Source of the DNA: Terriglobia bacterium
Lineage (GTDB): Bacteria > Acidobacteriota > Terriglobia > Terriglobales > Acidobacteriaceae
Reading direction: 5' to 3'
Length of the DNA: 64,000 bases
Assembly (NCBI GenBank): GCA_020073395.1
Contig: JAIQFF010000005.1
Location: forward strand, 1 to 64,000
A program made the translations under genes and the position numbers. Shown here piece after piece: positions 8,665-17,393 of the stretch; position 1 is the stretch's first letter, and the number at the start of each line of letters is the position of its first letter. The notes under the pieces were generated by a model. That model did no database searches and was not told the origin of the DNA. It saw only the letters and a list, made by a program, of their open reading frames with translations.

Positions 8665-9954
8665 ATGAAAACTGACCGCATGTCACTCCCGCTCAGCGAA
8701 GCCGATCCGCAGATCGCCGCCGCCATCGATAACGAAGTTCGGCGACAGCACGAAGGTCTGGAGCTGATCGCTTCCGAGAACTTTGTCAGCGAAGCCGTGC
8801 TCGAGGCCATGGGCTCGGTATTCACCAACAAGTACGCCGAGGGCTATCCGGGCAAGCGCTACTACGGCGGCTGCGAGTTTGCCGATGTGGTGGAAGACTT
8901 GGCGCGCGAGCGGGCCAAGAAACTTTTCGGAGCGGAGCACGCCAATGTGCAGCCCCATGCCGGGTCCCAGGCCAACATGGAAGCCTACGCGGCGGTGTTG
9001 CAGCCCGGCGATACCATCCTCGGACTCAACCTGGCGCACGGCGGCCATCTTACACACGGGCATCATCTGAATTTTTCCGGGAAGACCTATCGCATCGTGC
9101 CTTATGGAGTCACAAAGGAAAGCGAAACCATCGATTACGACGATTTGGAGAAGCTGGCGGAGAAGGAGCGGCCGAAGCTGATTATCGGCGGCGGCAGCGC
9201 CTATCCCCGAATCATCGATTTCGCGCGCATGCGTCAGATCGCCGACAAGGTTGGCGCACTGTACCTCGTTGACATGGCGCACTTCGCCGGACTGGTTGCC
9301 GGGGGAGTGCACCCGTCGCCGGTGCCGCATGCGCATATCGTCACCACCACCACCCACAAGACCCTGCGCGGACCTCGCGCCGGAATGATCCTGAGTAAAC
9401 AGGAATTTGCCGCTGCCATCGACAAAGTGGTGTTCCCCGGAATGCAGGGCGGCCCGCTGGTCCACATTATCGCGGCCAAAGCGGTCAGTTTCCAGGAAGC
9501 GATGCAGCCTGAGTTTCGGGAATATGCGCGACAGATCGTGGCTAACGCGAAAGTGCTGGCAGAAACGCTGGCCGCGGAAGGCTTCCGCATAATTTCTGGA
9601 GGCACCGACACTCATCTCATGCTGATGGATGTGTTCTCTCAAGGGATACTCGGCAGCGAGGCCGAGAAGGCCCTGGGCGAAGCCGCGATCACAGTCAACA
9701 AGAACGCCATTCCCTTCGACACCAATCCGCCCATGAAACCGAGCGGTATCCGTATCGGCACGCCTGCGCTGACCACCCGCGGCATGAAGGAAGAAGAGAT
9801 GAAGCAGGTGGGGCGTTGGATTTCGGAAGCCCTGCATCATCGGACGGAAGCACCGGTGCTGAGCAAGATCCGCAACCAGGTCTTGAGTCTGGCCGAGGCT
9901 TTCCCGCTGTATCCCGAGCGGCGAGCGAGGGCCCAAGTCGAAGTACGGGCCTAG
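8665..9954 (+). CDS. glyA: Serine hydroxymethyltransferase
   Basis: A 429-residue PLP enzyme interconverting serine plus tetrahydrofolate with glycine plus 5,10-methylene-THF, the main cytosolic one-carbon source. Seen: [10 protein letters not shown] near residue 31, [14 protein letters not shown] at 58-70, HAGSQANM at 98-105, and [14 protein letters not shown] with the PLP lysine K232. Length matches bacterial GlyA. The ATG at 8665 follows the right arm of the heptamer element by 14 bases. That arm or its edge must therefore hold the translation and possibly transcription signals. The gene is monocistronic as far as can be seen. Confidence 0.96.
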   Translation: MKTDRMSLPLSEADPQIAAAIDNEVRRQHEGLELIASENFVSEAVLEAMGSVFTNKYAEGYPGKRYYGGCEFADVVEDLARERAKKLFGAEHANVQPHAGSQANMEAYAAVLQPGDTILGLNLAHGGHLTHGHHLNFSGKTYRIVPYGVTKESETIDYDDLEKLAEKERPKLIIGGGSAYPRIIDFARMRQIADKVGALYLVDMAHFAGLVAGGVHPSPVPHAHIVTTTTHKTLRGPRAGMILSKQEFAAAIDKVVFPGMQGGPLVHIIAAKAVSFQEAMQPEFREYARQIVANAKVLAETLAAEGFRIISGGTDTHLMLMDVFSQGILGSEAEKALGEAAITVNKNAIPFDTNPPMKPSGIRIGTPALTTRGMKEEEMKQVGRWISEALHHRTEAPVLSKIRNQVLSLAEAFPLYPERRARAQVEVRA

Positions 9955-9959
9955 TTGAA

Positions 9960-10050
9960 GGAGGACGGGCGTCCCGCCCGTCGCGAATCGACCGCTCTCG
10001 ACGATGGTTTTTGCTCTTCAACCCCAGACGGGCGAGGACGCCCGTCCTCC
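9960..10050. repeat. REPIN-like doublet of tailed palindromes
   Basis: Two copies of one palindrome, core ACGGGCG..CGCCCGT plus a CCTCC tail, lie inverted at 9960-9982 (minus) and 10027-10050 (plus) with tails outward. The 44-base spacer holds no recognisable signal. A further degraded copy is at 12607-12629. Confidence 0.85.
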
Positions 10051-10092
10051 ATTCGCTGGCCGAACTTTGTTCTCTGTGGTTAAATTCTCCCC

Positions 10093-11286
10093 GTGAGAGT
10101 CGCCATCGACATCCGGCGAATGACCGAATTCGGCGTGGGCACTTACACGCGAAATATCGTTCGGGCGCTGGGGCGGCTGGATAACGAGAGCAAGTATTTT
10201 CTGATCGGCCCGCCAGAGAAAGTGGCGGAGATGGGCTCGCTGCCGCCTAATTTTCACGCCGTACCCCTGCTGGGAAATGACGCCACGATCAAGAACTATT
10301 TCGACTATCGCGCCATCCTCAAGCGATTGCATTGCGACGTCGTGCATATTCCCCACCTGTTCTGGTTGCCGCGAAATCTGCCTTGTCCTTACGTGATGAC
10401 CGTGCACGACGTGCTTGATCACATGTACCGCGCCCGCGATCAATCCGGGTTCAAGCGCTCGCTGCATTTTTATCTGACGCATCGGGCGCTGAAGGGGGCG
10501 TCGCGAATTTTCGCCGTCTCCAATTTCACCAAGAGCGAAGTAGAGAAGCTGTTCGCCATTCCTCCCGCCCGCACCGAAGTGGTGTACAACGCGATTGACG
10601 AGCGCTTCCTGCGTGGCCATGCCAGCGACGCCGACCGGCAGCTGCTGGCGGAACGCTATCTGGTCAATCATCCGTTTCTGCTCTACACCGGTCGGATCAG
10701 TCCACACAAGAACGTGGTCCGGATCATCGAGGCCTTTTCCGCACTGAAAGCGGAACTGGAGAAGGAAGCCCTGTTTCCCGGCCTGAAGTTGATCATCATA
10801 GGGGACGAGCTGTCGAAGCACCCTGACCTGCGCCGTACCGTGATTCGCAGCCGGATGCAAAACGACGTGCGCTTCATGGGATTTGTGCCCATTGAAGTGC
10901 TGCGTATTTTCTACGACACGGCGAAAATCTTCGTATTCCCGTCGCTCTACGAAGGATTTGGACTGCCGCCGCTGGAGGCCATGGCGCACGGCACGCCGGT
11001 GGTGACCTCGAACACGTCCTCGCTGCCCGAGGTGGTGGGCAACGCCGCCGTGCTGGTGAATCCGGAAAACGTTTTTGAGATCATGCGTGCGCTGCATCGC
11101 GTCCTGGTGGACCAGGCGCTGCGCGACAAACTCAAGGCGAGGGGCTACGAGCAGGCCAAGCGGTTTTCCTGGGAGGCCGCCGCGCGGCAGATTCTCCGTG
11201 TGTACCACGAAGTGTCAGAAAAACAGCCGACCCGGCCGCCGCTTCCGGATGAACCAGCAGCCATCTCCCGCGCGGCCAACCCCTAG
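10093..11286 (+). CDS. GT4-family glycosyltransferase
   Basis: This 397-residue GT-B enzyme begins [23 protein letters not shown] (GTG start), a typical donor-independent opening of family 4. The C-terminal half has [13 protein letters not shown], the nucleotide-sugar site [24 protein letters not shown] with the EGFGLPPLE signature, and [14 protein letters not shown]. It would transfer a nucleotide-activated sugar to a glycan or lipid; the acceptor is not predictable. A TAAATT hexamer at 10081-10086 lies only six bases upstream of the GTG, possibly another leaderless arrangement. It stands alone and converges on the small minus-strand gene at 11293-11472. Confidence 0.9.
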   Translation: MRVAIDIRRMTEFGVGTYTRNIVRALGRLDNESKYFLIGPPEKVAEMGSLPPNFHAVPLLGNDATIKNYFDYRAILKRLHCDVVHIPHLFWLPRNLPCPYVMTVHDVLDHMYRARDQSGFKRSLHFYLTHRALKGASRIFAVSNFTKSEVEKLFAIPPARTEVVYNAIDERFLRGHASDADRQLLAERYLVNHPFLLYTGRISPHKNVVRIIEAFSALKAELEKEALFPGLKLIIIGDELSKHPDLRRTVIRSRMQNDVRFMGFVPIEVLRIFYDTAKIFVFPSLYEGFGLPPLEAMAHGTPVVTSNTSSLPEVVGNAAVLVNPENVFEIMRALHRVLVDQALRDKLKARGYEQAKRFSWEAAARQILRVYHEVSEKQPTRPPLPDEPAAISRAANP

Positions 11287-11292
11287 CCGGAC

Positions 11293-11472
11293 TCAGGCAT
11301 TCTTGAGCAACGGCTGTCCCGGAGAATTAAATTCCAGGCGATGCAGTTTGGCGGTGATGCGGGCGCGATCGGCTTCGATCGAAGCGGCCGCGAGACGTTT
11401 CCTCAATTTGGCGACCTTTTCGTTGCGGGTGCGCCTGCGGCGAATCTCGGGCCGACGGCTGGGGGCGGACAT
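11293..11472 (-). CDS. Small basic conserved protein (DUF6800-like), 59 aa
   Basis: The minus strand encodes 59 residues, ATG at 11472 and TGA at 11293-11295. The protein opens MSAPSRRPEIRRRRTRNEK, continues with an Arg/Lys/Ala helix (VAKLRKRLAAASIEADRARI) and ends in NSPGQPLLKNA. The RRPEIRRRRTR start resembles small proteins I recall from Acidobacteriota and other soil phyla, placed under DUF6800-type names. The function is unknown; the charge suggests nucleic-acid or ribosome contact, which is only a guess. It is short enough for a length cutoff to miss. It converges with the GT4 gene, leaving six bases between stops. Confidence 0.7.
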   Translation of the reverse strand: MSAPSRRPEIRRRRTRNEKVAKLRKRLAAASIEADRARITAKLHRLEFNSPGQPLLKNA

Positions 11473-11546
11473 GATGGGCTCCTGATCTTGAATCGAGCAC
11501 TAGTCTATATCATCTGGCGCCCCGGAAGCTCTGCCGGCGAAACGGC

Positions 11547-12293
11547 TCAAGACAGTTGAGGCGATACGGAAGAACGGAACCTGCGGATGAGCAAGGTGTG
11601 TCGATCCGAGCGGTAAAAGCCGAGCACATAAATGGTAGCTTTCCCTTTGGTGGAATAAATGACCTGGCGAATGCGCAGCAAGGGAGTACCGCGCGGGACA
11701 GCGCAAAGTTCCGCGGTCCTCGCGTCGGCGGCGGTGGCATCGACCTCCTCGTCTGCATGCGCCAGCTCGATGCCGTAGTCGTGTTCCAGAGTGGCAAACA
11801 GGGAATTGCGTCCCAGGCCGGCGGAAACCAGGCCGCCAAATTCTTCGGCTGACAAGTAGCAAGCTTCCAGGGCGAAGGGTTCGTTGGCCGCCTGCCGCAA
11901 GCGCTCCACTTTGACCAGTTGACTGTTGGGTGGCAAGGCCAGGCGGGCGGCAATTTCCGGCTCTCGGTCAATCAACTTGATGCACAGAAGCCGGGAGCAC
12001 GCCACCAGACCTCGACTGGCCATCGGCTCGGTGTAGCTCATCAGCTTGTTGAAATGAATCTTGGGAGGCGCCACAAAGGTTCCGGCGCCACGCCGCCTCT
12101 CCACGATGCCTTCGCGCTCCAGCGAAGTCAGGGCGTGACGAGCGGTCATCAGGCTTACCTGATGGATCCTGGCCAGCTCCCTTTCAGAATCCACCACATC
12201 GCCCGGTTTGAGCTGCCCGGTCTCGATGCGTTTCCAGATCACACCGCGGATTCTTTTATAAGCCGGGGTCCCGTTACGGCCGTTCTGTGCCAT
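11547..12293 (-). CDS. GntR-family transcriptional regulator (HutC/UTRA type)
   Basis: A 248-residue repressor-type protein. The N-terminal winged helix (about residues 8-77) has AYKRIRGVIWKRIETGQLKPG, SERELARIHQVS as the recognition region, and EREGIVERRRGAGTFV. The C-terminal UTRA ligand domain (about 95-240) contains NEPFALEACYLSAEEF and the final YVLGFYRSDRHTL strand. UTRA regulators bind sugar phosphates, amino acids or related small molecules. Its neighbours are a glucokinase remnant and a lactonase-fold protein, so a sugar ligand is plausible but unproved. It sits alone on the minus strand, with a pair of direct repeats upstream that could be its operator. Confidence 0.9.
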   Translation of the reverse strand: MAQNGRNGTPAYKRIRGVIWKRIETGQLKPGDVVDSERELARIHQVSLMTARHALTSLEREGIVERRRGAGTFVAPPKIHFNKLMSYTEPMASRGLVACSRLLCIKLIDREPEIAARLALPPNSQLVKVERLRQAANEPFALEACYLSAEEFGGLVSAGLGRNSLFATLEHDYGIELAHADEEVDATAADARTAELCAVPRGTPLLRIRQVIYSTKGKATIYVLGFYRSDRHTLLIRRFRSSVSPQLS

Positions 12294-12322
12294 GAATAAT
12301 TCTGCCCTCGTGAAACAAAATT

Positions 12323-12347
12323 TGAATACACAAAAAATTGTGAATAC
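12323..12347 (-). promoter_or_regulatory. Direct-repeat operator candidate upstream of the GntR gene
   Basis: TGAATAC occurs at 12323-12329 and again at 12341-12347, exactly 18 bases apart and embedded in an AT-rich stretch, 30-54 bases upstream of the regulator start. The spacing is close to two helical turns. Autoregulation is an inference. Confidence 0.35.
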
Positions 12348-12412
12348 TGTTGTACGCGATATGGATTGGTAGACAGCAACTTACGAATCCTTGTGTCCAT
12401 TCGTTCCTCGCC

Positions 12413-12604
12413 TTATCCGGCCCTCCTTTGCGACTGCCGCACCGGGCCGGGCAGGGCGGCAGCCAGCGCCTGATAAGCGGCCCCCCAGATTGGCGCATCC
12501 TCATTCAGCACCACGTAGATGGGAATGCGCGCCAACACCGCCGAGAGCAAAGTCTTGTCGCAGAAGGCGCGGAAGAATGTGCCGTCCTTCAGCTTGGGAA
12601 AAAC
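12413..12604 (-). pseudogene. Glucokinase C-terminal remnant
   Basis: The minus strand encodes FPKLKDGTFFRAFCDK, then ARIPIYVVLNEDAP and IWGAAYQALAA, then a stop at 12413. This matches the last 50-60 residues of Glk-type glucokinases (PF02685), where a helix with FRAAF.DKG is followed by IPVY and a final LLGA.. helix. Nothing of the N-terminal ATPase domain is present upstream. The coding similarity starts abruptly next to the palindrome at 12607-12629. With no start region of its own and about 80 per cent of the protein missing, it is a remnant, not a gene. The 12294-12412 stretch holds only the regulator's upstream region. Confidence 0.7.
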
Positions 12605-12606
12605 CG

Positions 12607-12629
12607 GACGGGCGGGACGCCCGGCCTCC
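12607..12629. repeat. Tailed palindrome at the glucokinase breakpoint
   Basis: The core CGGGCG-GGA-CGCCCG (12609-12623) with a CCTCC-type tail belongs to the same family as the doublet at 9960-10050. It lies exactly where glucokinase similarity ends. Confidence 0.75.
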
Positions 12630-12643
12630 ATGTTGCTCTTACT

Positions 12644-13819
12644 TTACTTAATCATCACGAACTTAATGCACACTGGAGACGTCACCGATAAGACCTGGCC
12701 GGTGGGGGTCAAGTGGCCGGTTTGCTGATCGATCTTGAAGATGACGATGCTGTTGCTGGCCTGGTTGGCTGCCAGCAGGTAGCCGCCACCGGGAGCGACC
12801 TCAAAATTACGCGGCGTCTTGCCGCCGGTGGGGACGGTTTCCAGCAATTTGGGTGCGCCAGTTGCGGGGTCGAGGGCGAAGATTGCAATGCTGTCGTGCC
12901 CGCGGTTCGAGCCGTAGAGAAATTTGCCGGCGTCGTCCACTTTGATTTCCGCCGTATCGTTCTGTCCCTTGAAGTCCTCCGGCAAGGTTGAGACCGTAGC
13001 CAGGCGCTGCAGCTTTCCGTTGGCGGCATCGTAGGAAAACTCGGTGACGGTCGAACCCAGTTCGGCGATCACATAGACGAACTTGTTGCTGGGGTGGAAG
13101 ACGAAGTGCCTCGGCCCTGCGCCCGGAGCGACTTCTGCGAAGGGTGGATCGTTCGCAGCCAGCCTCCCTTTGGCCGGGTCGAAGTGGTACACCAGCACCT
13201 GGTCAAGCCCCAGATCGGTGTTCAACGCAAACCGGTTGTCGCGGGACAGGTCGATCTGGTGCGCGTGCGGCCCCTCCTGATGCTCAGGGTTGGGTCCGTG
13301 GCCGGTATGCTGGTCCACGGCCGAGGCTTCGCCGAGCTTGCCATCCTTGAGCACCGGGAAAACGGCCACGCTGCCGCTATCGTAATTGGCCACCAGGACG
13401 TATTTTCCGGTCTCGTCGAGCGACACATGGCAAGGCCCGGCGCCGTGCGAAGGGACCTCATTCAGGAAGGTTAGTTTGCCTGATTTTCGATCGATGGAAA
13501 ACGCACTGACCGCGCCAGTCTTCTGGCCCTGATAGTCCGAAACCTCGTTTACCGCATACAGAAATCGCCGGGTTGGGTCTATGGCCAGGAATGACGGGTT
13601 GACGGTTTCAGCCACCAGCCCGATCGGAGTTGCCTGACCGGTGGCGGCGTCGAAACGGTAAGCATAAATTCCTTTGCTCTCCGGGCCGGTGTAAGTGCCT
13701 ACATACATGAGGTAGGAGCTCTTGGAAGCGCTTTTCCTCGCCTGGCTCGGGGAGGGGACGAGCAGCAGCAGAAAGAGCAGAGCAATGGAAGACGCAAAAC
13801 GACGGCGCGTGATTTTCAT
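12644..13819 (-). CDS. Lactonase-family beta-propeller protein (6-phosphogluconolactonase-like, secreted)
   Basis: A 391-residue member of the YbhE/Pgl-type lactonase family (PF10282), a seven-bladed propeller. An N-terminal signal with twin arginines (MKITRRRFASSIALLFLLLL) exports it. Seen: YVGTYTGPESKGIYAYRFD, NPSFLAIDPTRRFLYAVNE, GAGPCHVSLDETGKYVLVAN, GPHAHQIDLSRDNRFAL, PGAGPRHFVFHPSNKFVYV and QASNSIVIFKID. Cytosolic relatives hydrolyse 6-phosphogluconolactone; exported ones have unknown substrates. Its start overlaps the preceding gene by ATGA (13816-13819), making it the last gene of a five-gene operon beginning at 18554. It is not paired with a pentose-phosphate gene. Confidence 0.88.
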   Translation of the reverse strand: MKITRRRFASSIALLFLLLLVPSPSQARKSASKSSYLMYVGTYTGPESKGIYAYRFDAATGQATPIGLVAETVNPSFLAIDPTRRFLYAVNEVSDYQGQKTGAVSAFSIDRKSGKLTFLNEVPSHGAGPCHVSLDETGKYVLVANYDSGSVAVFPVLKDGKLGEASAVDQHTGHGPNPEHQEGPHAHQIDLSRDNRFALNTDLGLDQVLVYHFDPAKGRLAANDPPFAEVAPGAGPRHFVFHPSNKFVYVIAELGSTVTEFSYDAANGKLQRLATVSTLPEDFKGQNDTAEIKVDDAGKFLYGSNRGHDSIAIFALDPATGAPKLLETVPTGGKTPRNFEVAPGGGYLLAANQASNSIVIFKIDQQTGHLTPTGQVLSVTSPVCIKFVMIK

Positions 13820-15273
13820 TTCACCTCGGCTTTACGGTCAGTGGGTTTTCGGCTTGCCAGATGCACCCGGCCAGCAATCCGCAACGAGGGAAGCACAAAC
13901 TCGGTGAATGCCCTGCGCTGCGTTGGGGTCAGTGACTGGCAGCAAGCGCGCTCGGGAGTTTCGTAGAGGACTGAAGAAAATTTTCCTTTGATTCGCACCT
14001 GGACTGTAGCCGGCTCCTCAGCGTAATTGACCAGCTCGACAAGTTTCTCGCCGCCGGGCGATCGGTATGAAACGGCAACCACGGTCAGGGCATTCCAGAG
14101 GCTGATGACTAGCTTGTCCTTGTCCTGATCCAGCAGGCGGCGTATGTCCTGGGCAAAGGTTTCTGGGTCGATCACCTGTCCCTGGAGCTCGATGATACGA
14201 CCTTTGCCGGTGGCATAGGCAACGGAATACTCGCCTGCAGGAATACGCTGGCCGGATTGCCAGGGGTAAGGGCCGTGCGCGTCCACTACTACGACTACGC
14301 CGCCCTTGGAGGCGAAATCTGCCAAAATCTTGATGGTGGCGTCGTCCGGCGTGGCAAAGACCACGAGCAGGTCGAAGCGATCGAGGTCTTGCGGCTTCAG
14401 GTCTGAAGCTTTCAGGACAGCGAACGGAATGTTGTGGCGCGCGAAAAGGTTAGTGGGTTCATAGGATTTCTGGTAGGAGTCGGTGATAACGCCGACGTTG
14501 GCTTCCGGTTCGGCGGCATTCTTTTCTCCTGCCGAAGCAAACCCCACATAGGGCTTGATCTGGCTGAGGACAGCCTGGGCAGCGGGATTGTCTTGGGCGA
14601 GGTCAGTCTGCAGCGTGGGAGGGAGGTCCAGCAGGAGATCGGCGCGGAACGCGCCAGCCTCGGCCACTGCCAGCGCATAGTCTTCGGGAGCAGGGCCACT
14701 TTCCGGTCGCGGGGAATCGGACACGTCCCAGTGGAACTCATAAAGAGGAGCCTGCGCCTGGCGGAACGCTTGATCGAACCTTACCAGGGCGAGATTGGAA
14801 TCGATCCAGGGTTGGGCGGTCGGGCTGGTCACCTGAAGAATGCCCTCTTTCTTGATGACCAATTGTCCTTTCATCTGTGGCTGGCTCGCCTTGGGGTTGA
14901 GCACCAGAACAGGAAGGTGGGGATAGGCGGATCGCAGTTGACCAAGCTCCTGGTCAATCTGGCCAATCTGCCCATCACCAGAATTGAGGATGATGCCCGC
15001 CAGACTGTTCTTTGCCGTGCTGCGAGCCATATCCGCGGTCTTGCCCGCGAGGACCTCGGCATAAACGCGGTAGCCCTGACTGCGGGCATTCCTGATGAGC
15101 GCCTCGTTGTCCCAGGAAACCACCAAATCCGTGACGCCCATAGTTGCCGGAGCAGGAATCGTAGGCTGACTCCATCGCAAAAGCACCCTGCTCCAGCCCG
15201 GCGTCGCCGCCAGCAGGCAAATCAATGTCAGAACTAGGGCTCGCATGGACATGTGCTTCACGTTTGCCATCAT
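13816..15273 (-). CDS. Secreted protein of unknown function
   Basis: I do not recognise a family for this 485-residue protein. A signal peptide covers about residues 10-28 (ALVLTLICLLAATPGWS); the ATGs at residues 1, 2, 8 and 10 are all possible starts. The body alternates beta and alpha elements. The middle (about 265-365) has VGVITDSYQKSYEPTNLF, DRFDLLVVFATPDD and ASKGGVVVVVDAHGPYPW, reminiscent of glutamine-amidotransferase-like Rossmann domains attached to glycosidases. The C-terminal part has small beta strands (AVSYRSPGGEKLVELVNY). ATGA overlaps join it to apbE upstream and the lactonase downstream, so it is cotranslated with both and probably works in the same envelope process. Confidence 0.75.
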   Translation of the reverse strand: MMANVKHMSMRALVLTLICLLAATPGWSRVLLRWSQPTIPAPATMGVTDLVVSWDNEALIRNARSQGYRVYAEVLAGKTADMARSTAKNSLAGIILNSGDGQIGQIDQELGQLRSAYPHLPVLVLNPKASQPQMKGQLVIKKEGILQVTSPTAQPWIDSNLALVRFDQAFRQAQAPLYEFHWDVSDSPRPESGPAPEDYALAVAEAGAFRADLLLDLPPTLQTDLAQDNPAAQAVLSQIKPYVGFASAGEKNAAEPEANVGVITDSYQKSYEPTNLFARHNIPFAVLKASDLKPQDLDRFDLLVVFATPDDATIKILADFASKGGVVVVVDAHGPYPWQSGQRIPAGEYSVAYATGKGRIIELQGQVIDPETFAQDIRRLLDQDKDKLVISLWNALTVVAVSYRSPGGEKLVELVNYAEEPATVQVRIKGKFSSVLYETPERACCQSLTPTQRRAFTEFVLPSLRIAGRVHLASRKPTDRKAEVK

Positions 15274-16346
15274 TGCAAGGCGCCGGAGCCGGTCTGGCCT
15301 ATGGTGGCCGGGCGCGGTGCGCCCCCGTTGACCCGAATCTGGGGGCCGTTGGACACCGCCTCCGACCTCCCGTCCGAAGTCACCCAGATGGCGGCCACGC
15401 CTGCCAAATCCTTGACCAGTTGCTTACCTTTTTCGGGGCCCATCAGCAACATCGTGGTCGAAAGCGCGTCGGAAGCGGTACCGGTCGCTGCCACCACGCT
15501 GATGGCGAAAGGCGTTCTTACCGGCTCTCCGCTATCCGGATCGATTATGTGTCCTGCCGCCTCGGGCGCCAGGAGGCTTGGCGGGGTCTGCTCGGAAGTG
15601 GAGACGCTGCTGTCGGAAAGCATGACCACGGGATCCACCCGGTTCGATGGGTCTCTCAGGTGCACCAGCCAGCCGGTTTGCCCCGGAGGAGCGCCTATCC
15701 CGACCAGTGAGCTTCCGCCCGCATCCAGCAGCGCGCGCGAGATACCGTGCGCGCGCAGGACGGCGGCCGCCTGGTCCAGGGCATAGCCTTTGCCTATGCC
15801 GCCCAAATCAACCTGCGTACAGGGCGAGTGGAACTGAACCCGGTCCGGTGGCAGCAATTCGACTTTCTGATAGCCCACACAAGCCCGGACCTCCTCTTCC
15901 TCTGCGGCAGAGGGGGGCTGTCCTCCCCGGATGGCGGCTTTCCATAGGTTGACCAGCGGGCCCACCGTCACATCAAATTTTCCTCCAGAAAGGCTGGAAT
16001 ACCGCAACGCCTCGCCGATGATGCGATACAAGTCAGACGGGACGGATTCGGGGTTGGAATGGGAGGAATGGTTCAGGCGGCTGAGAGCGCTGTCGGGTTT
16101 GTAGTCACTCATCACACCATCGAGGCGAACGACTTCCTGCAGAGCCTGTTCGACGGCGTCAGACGCCTGCGAGGCCGATTCGCCATAAGCAACAATCTCG
16201 AAGACTGTTCCCATGACGTACTTCTTCTTGTGAACGAAAGAGAGCTGGGACCGGGGAGCCGGAGGTGATACCTGAGCTGAGGCCAGGACCGCCGACACGC
16301 AGAGCAAAGCAGCGGCAAGGGGCTTATTCCAGCGCATAAACCTCAC
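15270..16346 (-). CDS. apbE: FAD:protein FMN transferase
   Basis: A 358-residue ApbE. It has a signal peptide (about residues 1-24, AAALLCVSAVLASAQ), then KKYVMGTVFEIVAYG, GGKFDVTVGPLVNLW, VDLGGIGKGYALDQAA and LLDAGGSSLVGIG. These are the FAD-binding and Mg-binding signatures, ending with GTASDALSTTMLLMG. ApbE enzymes covalently attach FMN to a Thr of exported flavoproteins such as NqrB/C or RnfG, or hydrolyse FAD. No Nqr/Rnf gene lies nearby, so the target is unknown. It overlaps the 3' end of the propeller gene by 23 bases and the next gene by four. Confidence 0.93.
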   Translation of the reverse strand: MRFMRWNKPLAAALLCVSAVLASAQVSPPAPRSQLSFVHKKKYVMGTVFEIVAYGESASQASDAVEQALQEVVRLDGVMSDYKPDSALSRLNHSSHSNPESVPSDLYRIIGEALRYSSLSGGKFDVTVGPLVNLWKAAIRGGQPPSAAEEEEVRACVGYQKVELLPPDRVQFHSPCTQVDLGGIGKGYALDQAAAVLRAHGISRALLDAGGSSLVGIGAPPGQTGWLVHLRDPSNRVDPVVMLSDSSVSTSEQTPPSLLAPEAAGHIIDPDSGEPVRTPFAISVVAATGTASDALSTTMLLMGPEKGKQLVKDLAGVAAIWVTSDGRSEAVSNGPQIRVNGGAPRPATIGQTGSGALQ

Positions 16347-17385
16347 CGTCGTTGCTGGCCACGTAGATAGCGTCTCCGGTCAGCACGGGGGCGGACTGGA
16401 CTGCCCCGCCCAGGCCAGCTCTCCAGGCCACGCTGCCGGTAGCGATGTCGAACGCTTGCGTTCCTCCCGCCTGAATGCATATCAGGCCGCTGGCGATGAC
16501 CGGAGGCGCGGTGACCACATCGCTGATCTGCATTTTCCAGCGCAATCGGCCGCCCGGGACTTCGAATGCGTAAAGGAATCCGTCCTTGCTGCCGACGACA
16601 GCCAGATCTTCCCAGACCGCGGGGGACGAAGAGATTCCCAGTCCGGTCTCATATTTCCAGCGCACTGCGCCAGTCTCGGCATCGAGGGCATAAAAGAAGA
16701 AATCTTCTGACCCGATCAGTATCATGTCGCCGGCCACCGCGGGGGAGGAGTCTATGCCGTTTCCAGTTGTAGTGCTCCACACCGTCTTGCCGGAGGAGAC
16801 ATCGAGGCAGTAAACCTTGCCGTCGCCGCCGCCGAGGTATAGGTGCTTGTCCCCGACCCAGGCGGTGGAGTAAACCCGGCCGCCCAGTTCCTGGGTCCAG
16901 CGCTTTCGGCCGGTATCGACGTCAACGGCATACATTCGGGCATCGGCGCCGCCGAAAAAAACTACGCCATTGCGGACGACCGGCGAGGTCCAGACTTCCG
17001 CGGCGGCGGCCGTTTCCCACACCGGCTTTCCAGAATCGCAATTCACGGCGTAGACCTTGCCAGAGTCGCAGCCAAACAGCACCTTGTTCCCAGAGAGAGA
17101 AGGGGTGGAATGGATGTGGTCCGCTGCCTGAAATTGCCAGACCTGACGTCCTTTTTCGACATCAATGGCGTGCAGGTTTCCCGCCATCGAGGTCACGTAC
17201 AGAACTCCGGAGCGCAGCACCGGCGCAGAACGGACGGAACTTCCCATGCGGACGTGCCAGCGCACGTGGTCGGGTGCCTTCGCGGCCCGGATCCCCAAGC
17301 CACCGGTCCTCGAATTGTCGTGGAGCAGCGCGGGCCAGTCGGTATCGACTCTTGCGGGTTCGGAGGTCATGAGCGGTCCTGGCAT
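16324..17385 (-). CDS. PQQ-like (BamB-type) beta-propeller protein
   Basis: The 353-residue product is a run of about eight propeller blades of the PQQ_2 type, each ending in motifs such as GKVYAVNCDSGKPVW, ARMYAVDVDTGRKRW, GKVYCLDVSSGKTVW and FFYALDAETGAVRW. Propellers of this type occur in BamB, in quinoprotein dehydrogenases and in many scaffold proteins. Neither a quinoprotein catalytic signature nor a signal peptide is visible, so BamB or enzyme function should not be assumed. It sits between the DUF362 gene (eight bases upstream) and apbE (overlapping). It probably scaffolds or presents a partner made by the operon. Confidence 0.85.
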   Translation of the reverse strand: MPGPLMTSEPARVDTDWPALLHDNSRTGGLGIRAAKAPDHVRWHVRMGSSVRSAPVLRSGVLYVTSMAGNLHAIDVEKGRQVWQFQAADHIHSTPSLSGNKVLFGCDSGKVYAVNCDSGKPVWETAAAAEVWTSPVVRNGVVFFGGADARMYAVDVDTGRKRWTQELGGRVYSTAWVGDKHLYLGGGDGKVYCLDVSSGKTVWSTTTGNGIDSSPAVAGDMILIGSEDFFFYALDAETGAVRWKYETGLGISSSPAVWEDLAVVGSKDGFLYAFEVPGGRLRWKMQISDVVTAPPVIASGLICIQAGGTQAFDIATGSVAWRAGLGGAVQSAPVLTGDAIYVASNDGEVYALE

Positions 17386-17393
17386 TTGGTCGG

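Noticed and set aside
16324-17385. Naming the propeller BamB
   Set aside because: No signal peptide or lipobox, and the operon context (DUF362, ApbE) does not match outer-membrane assembly.
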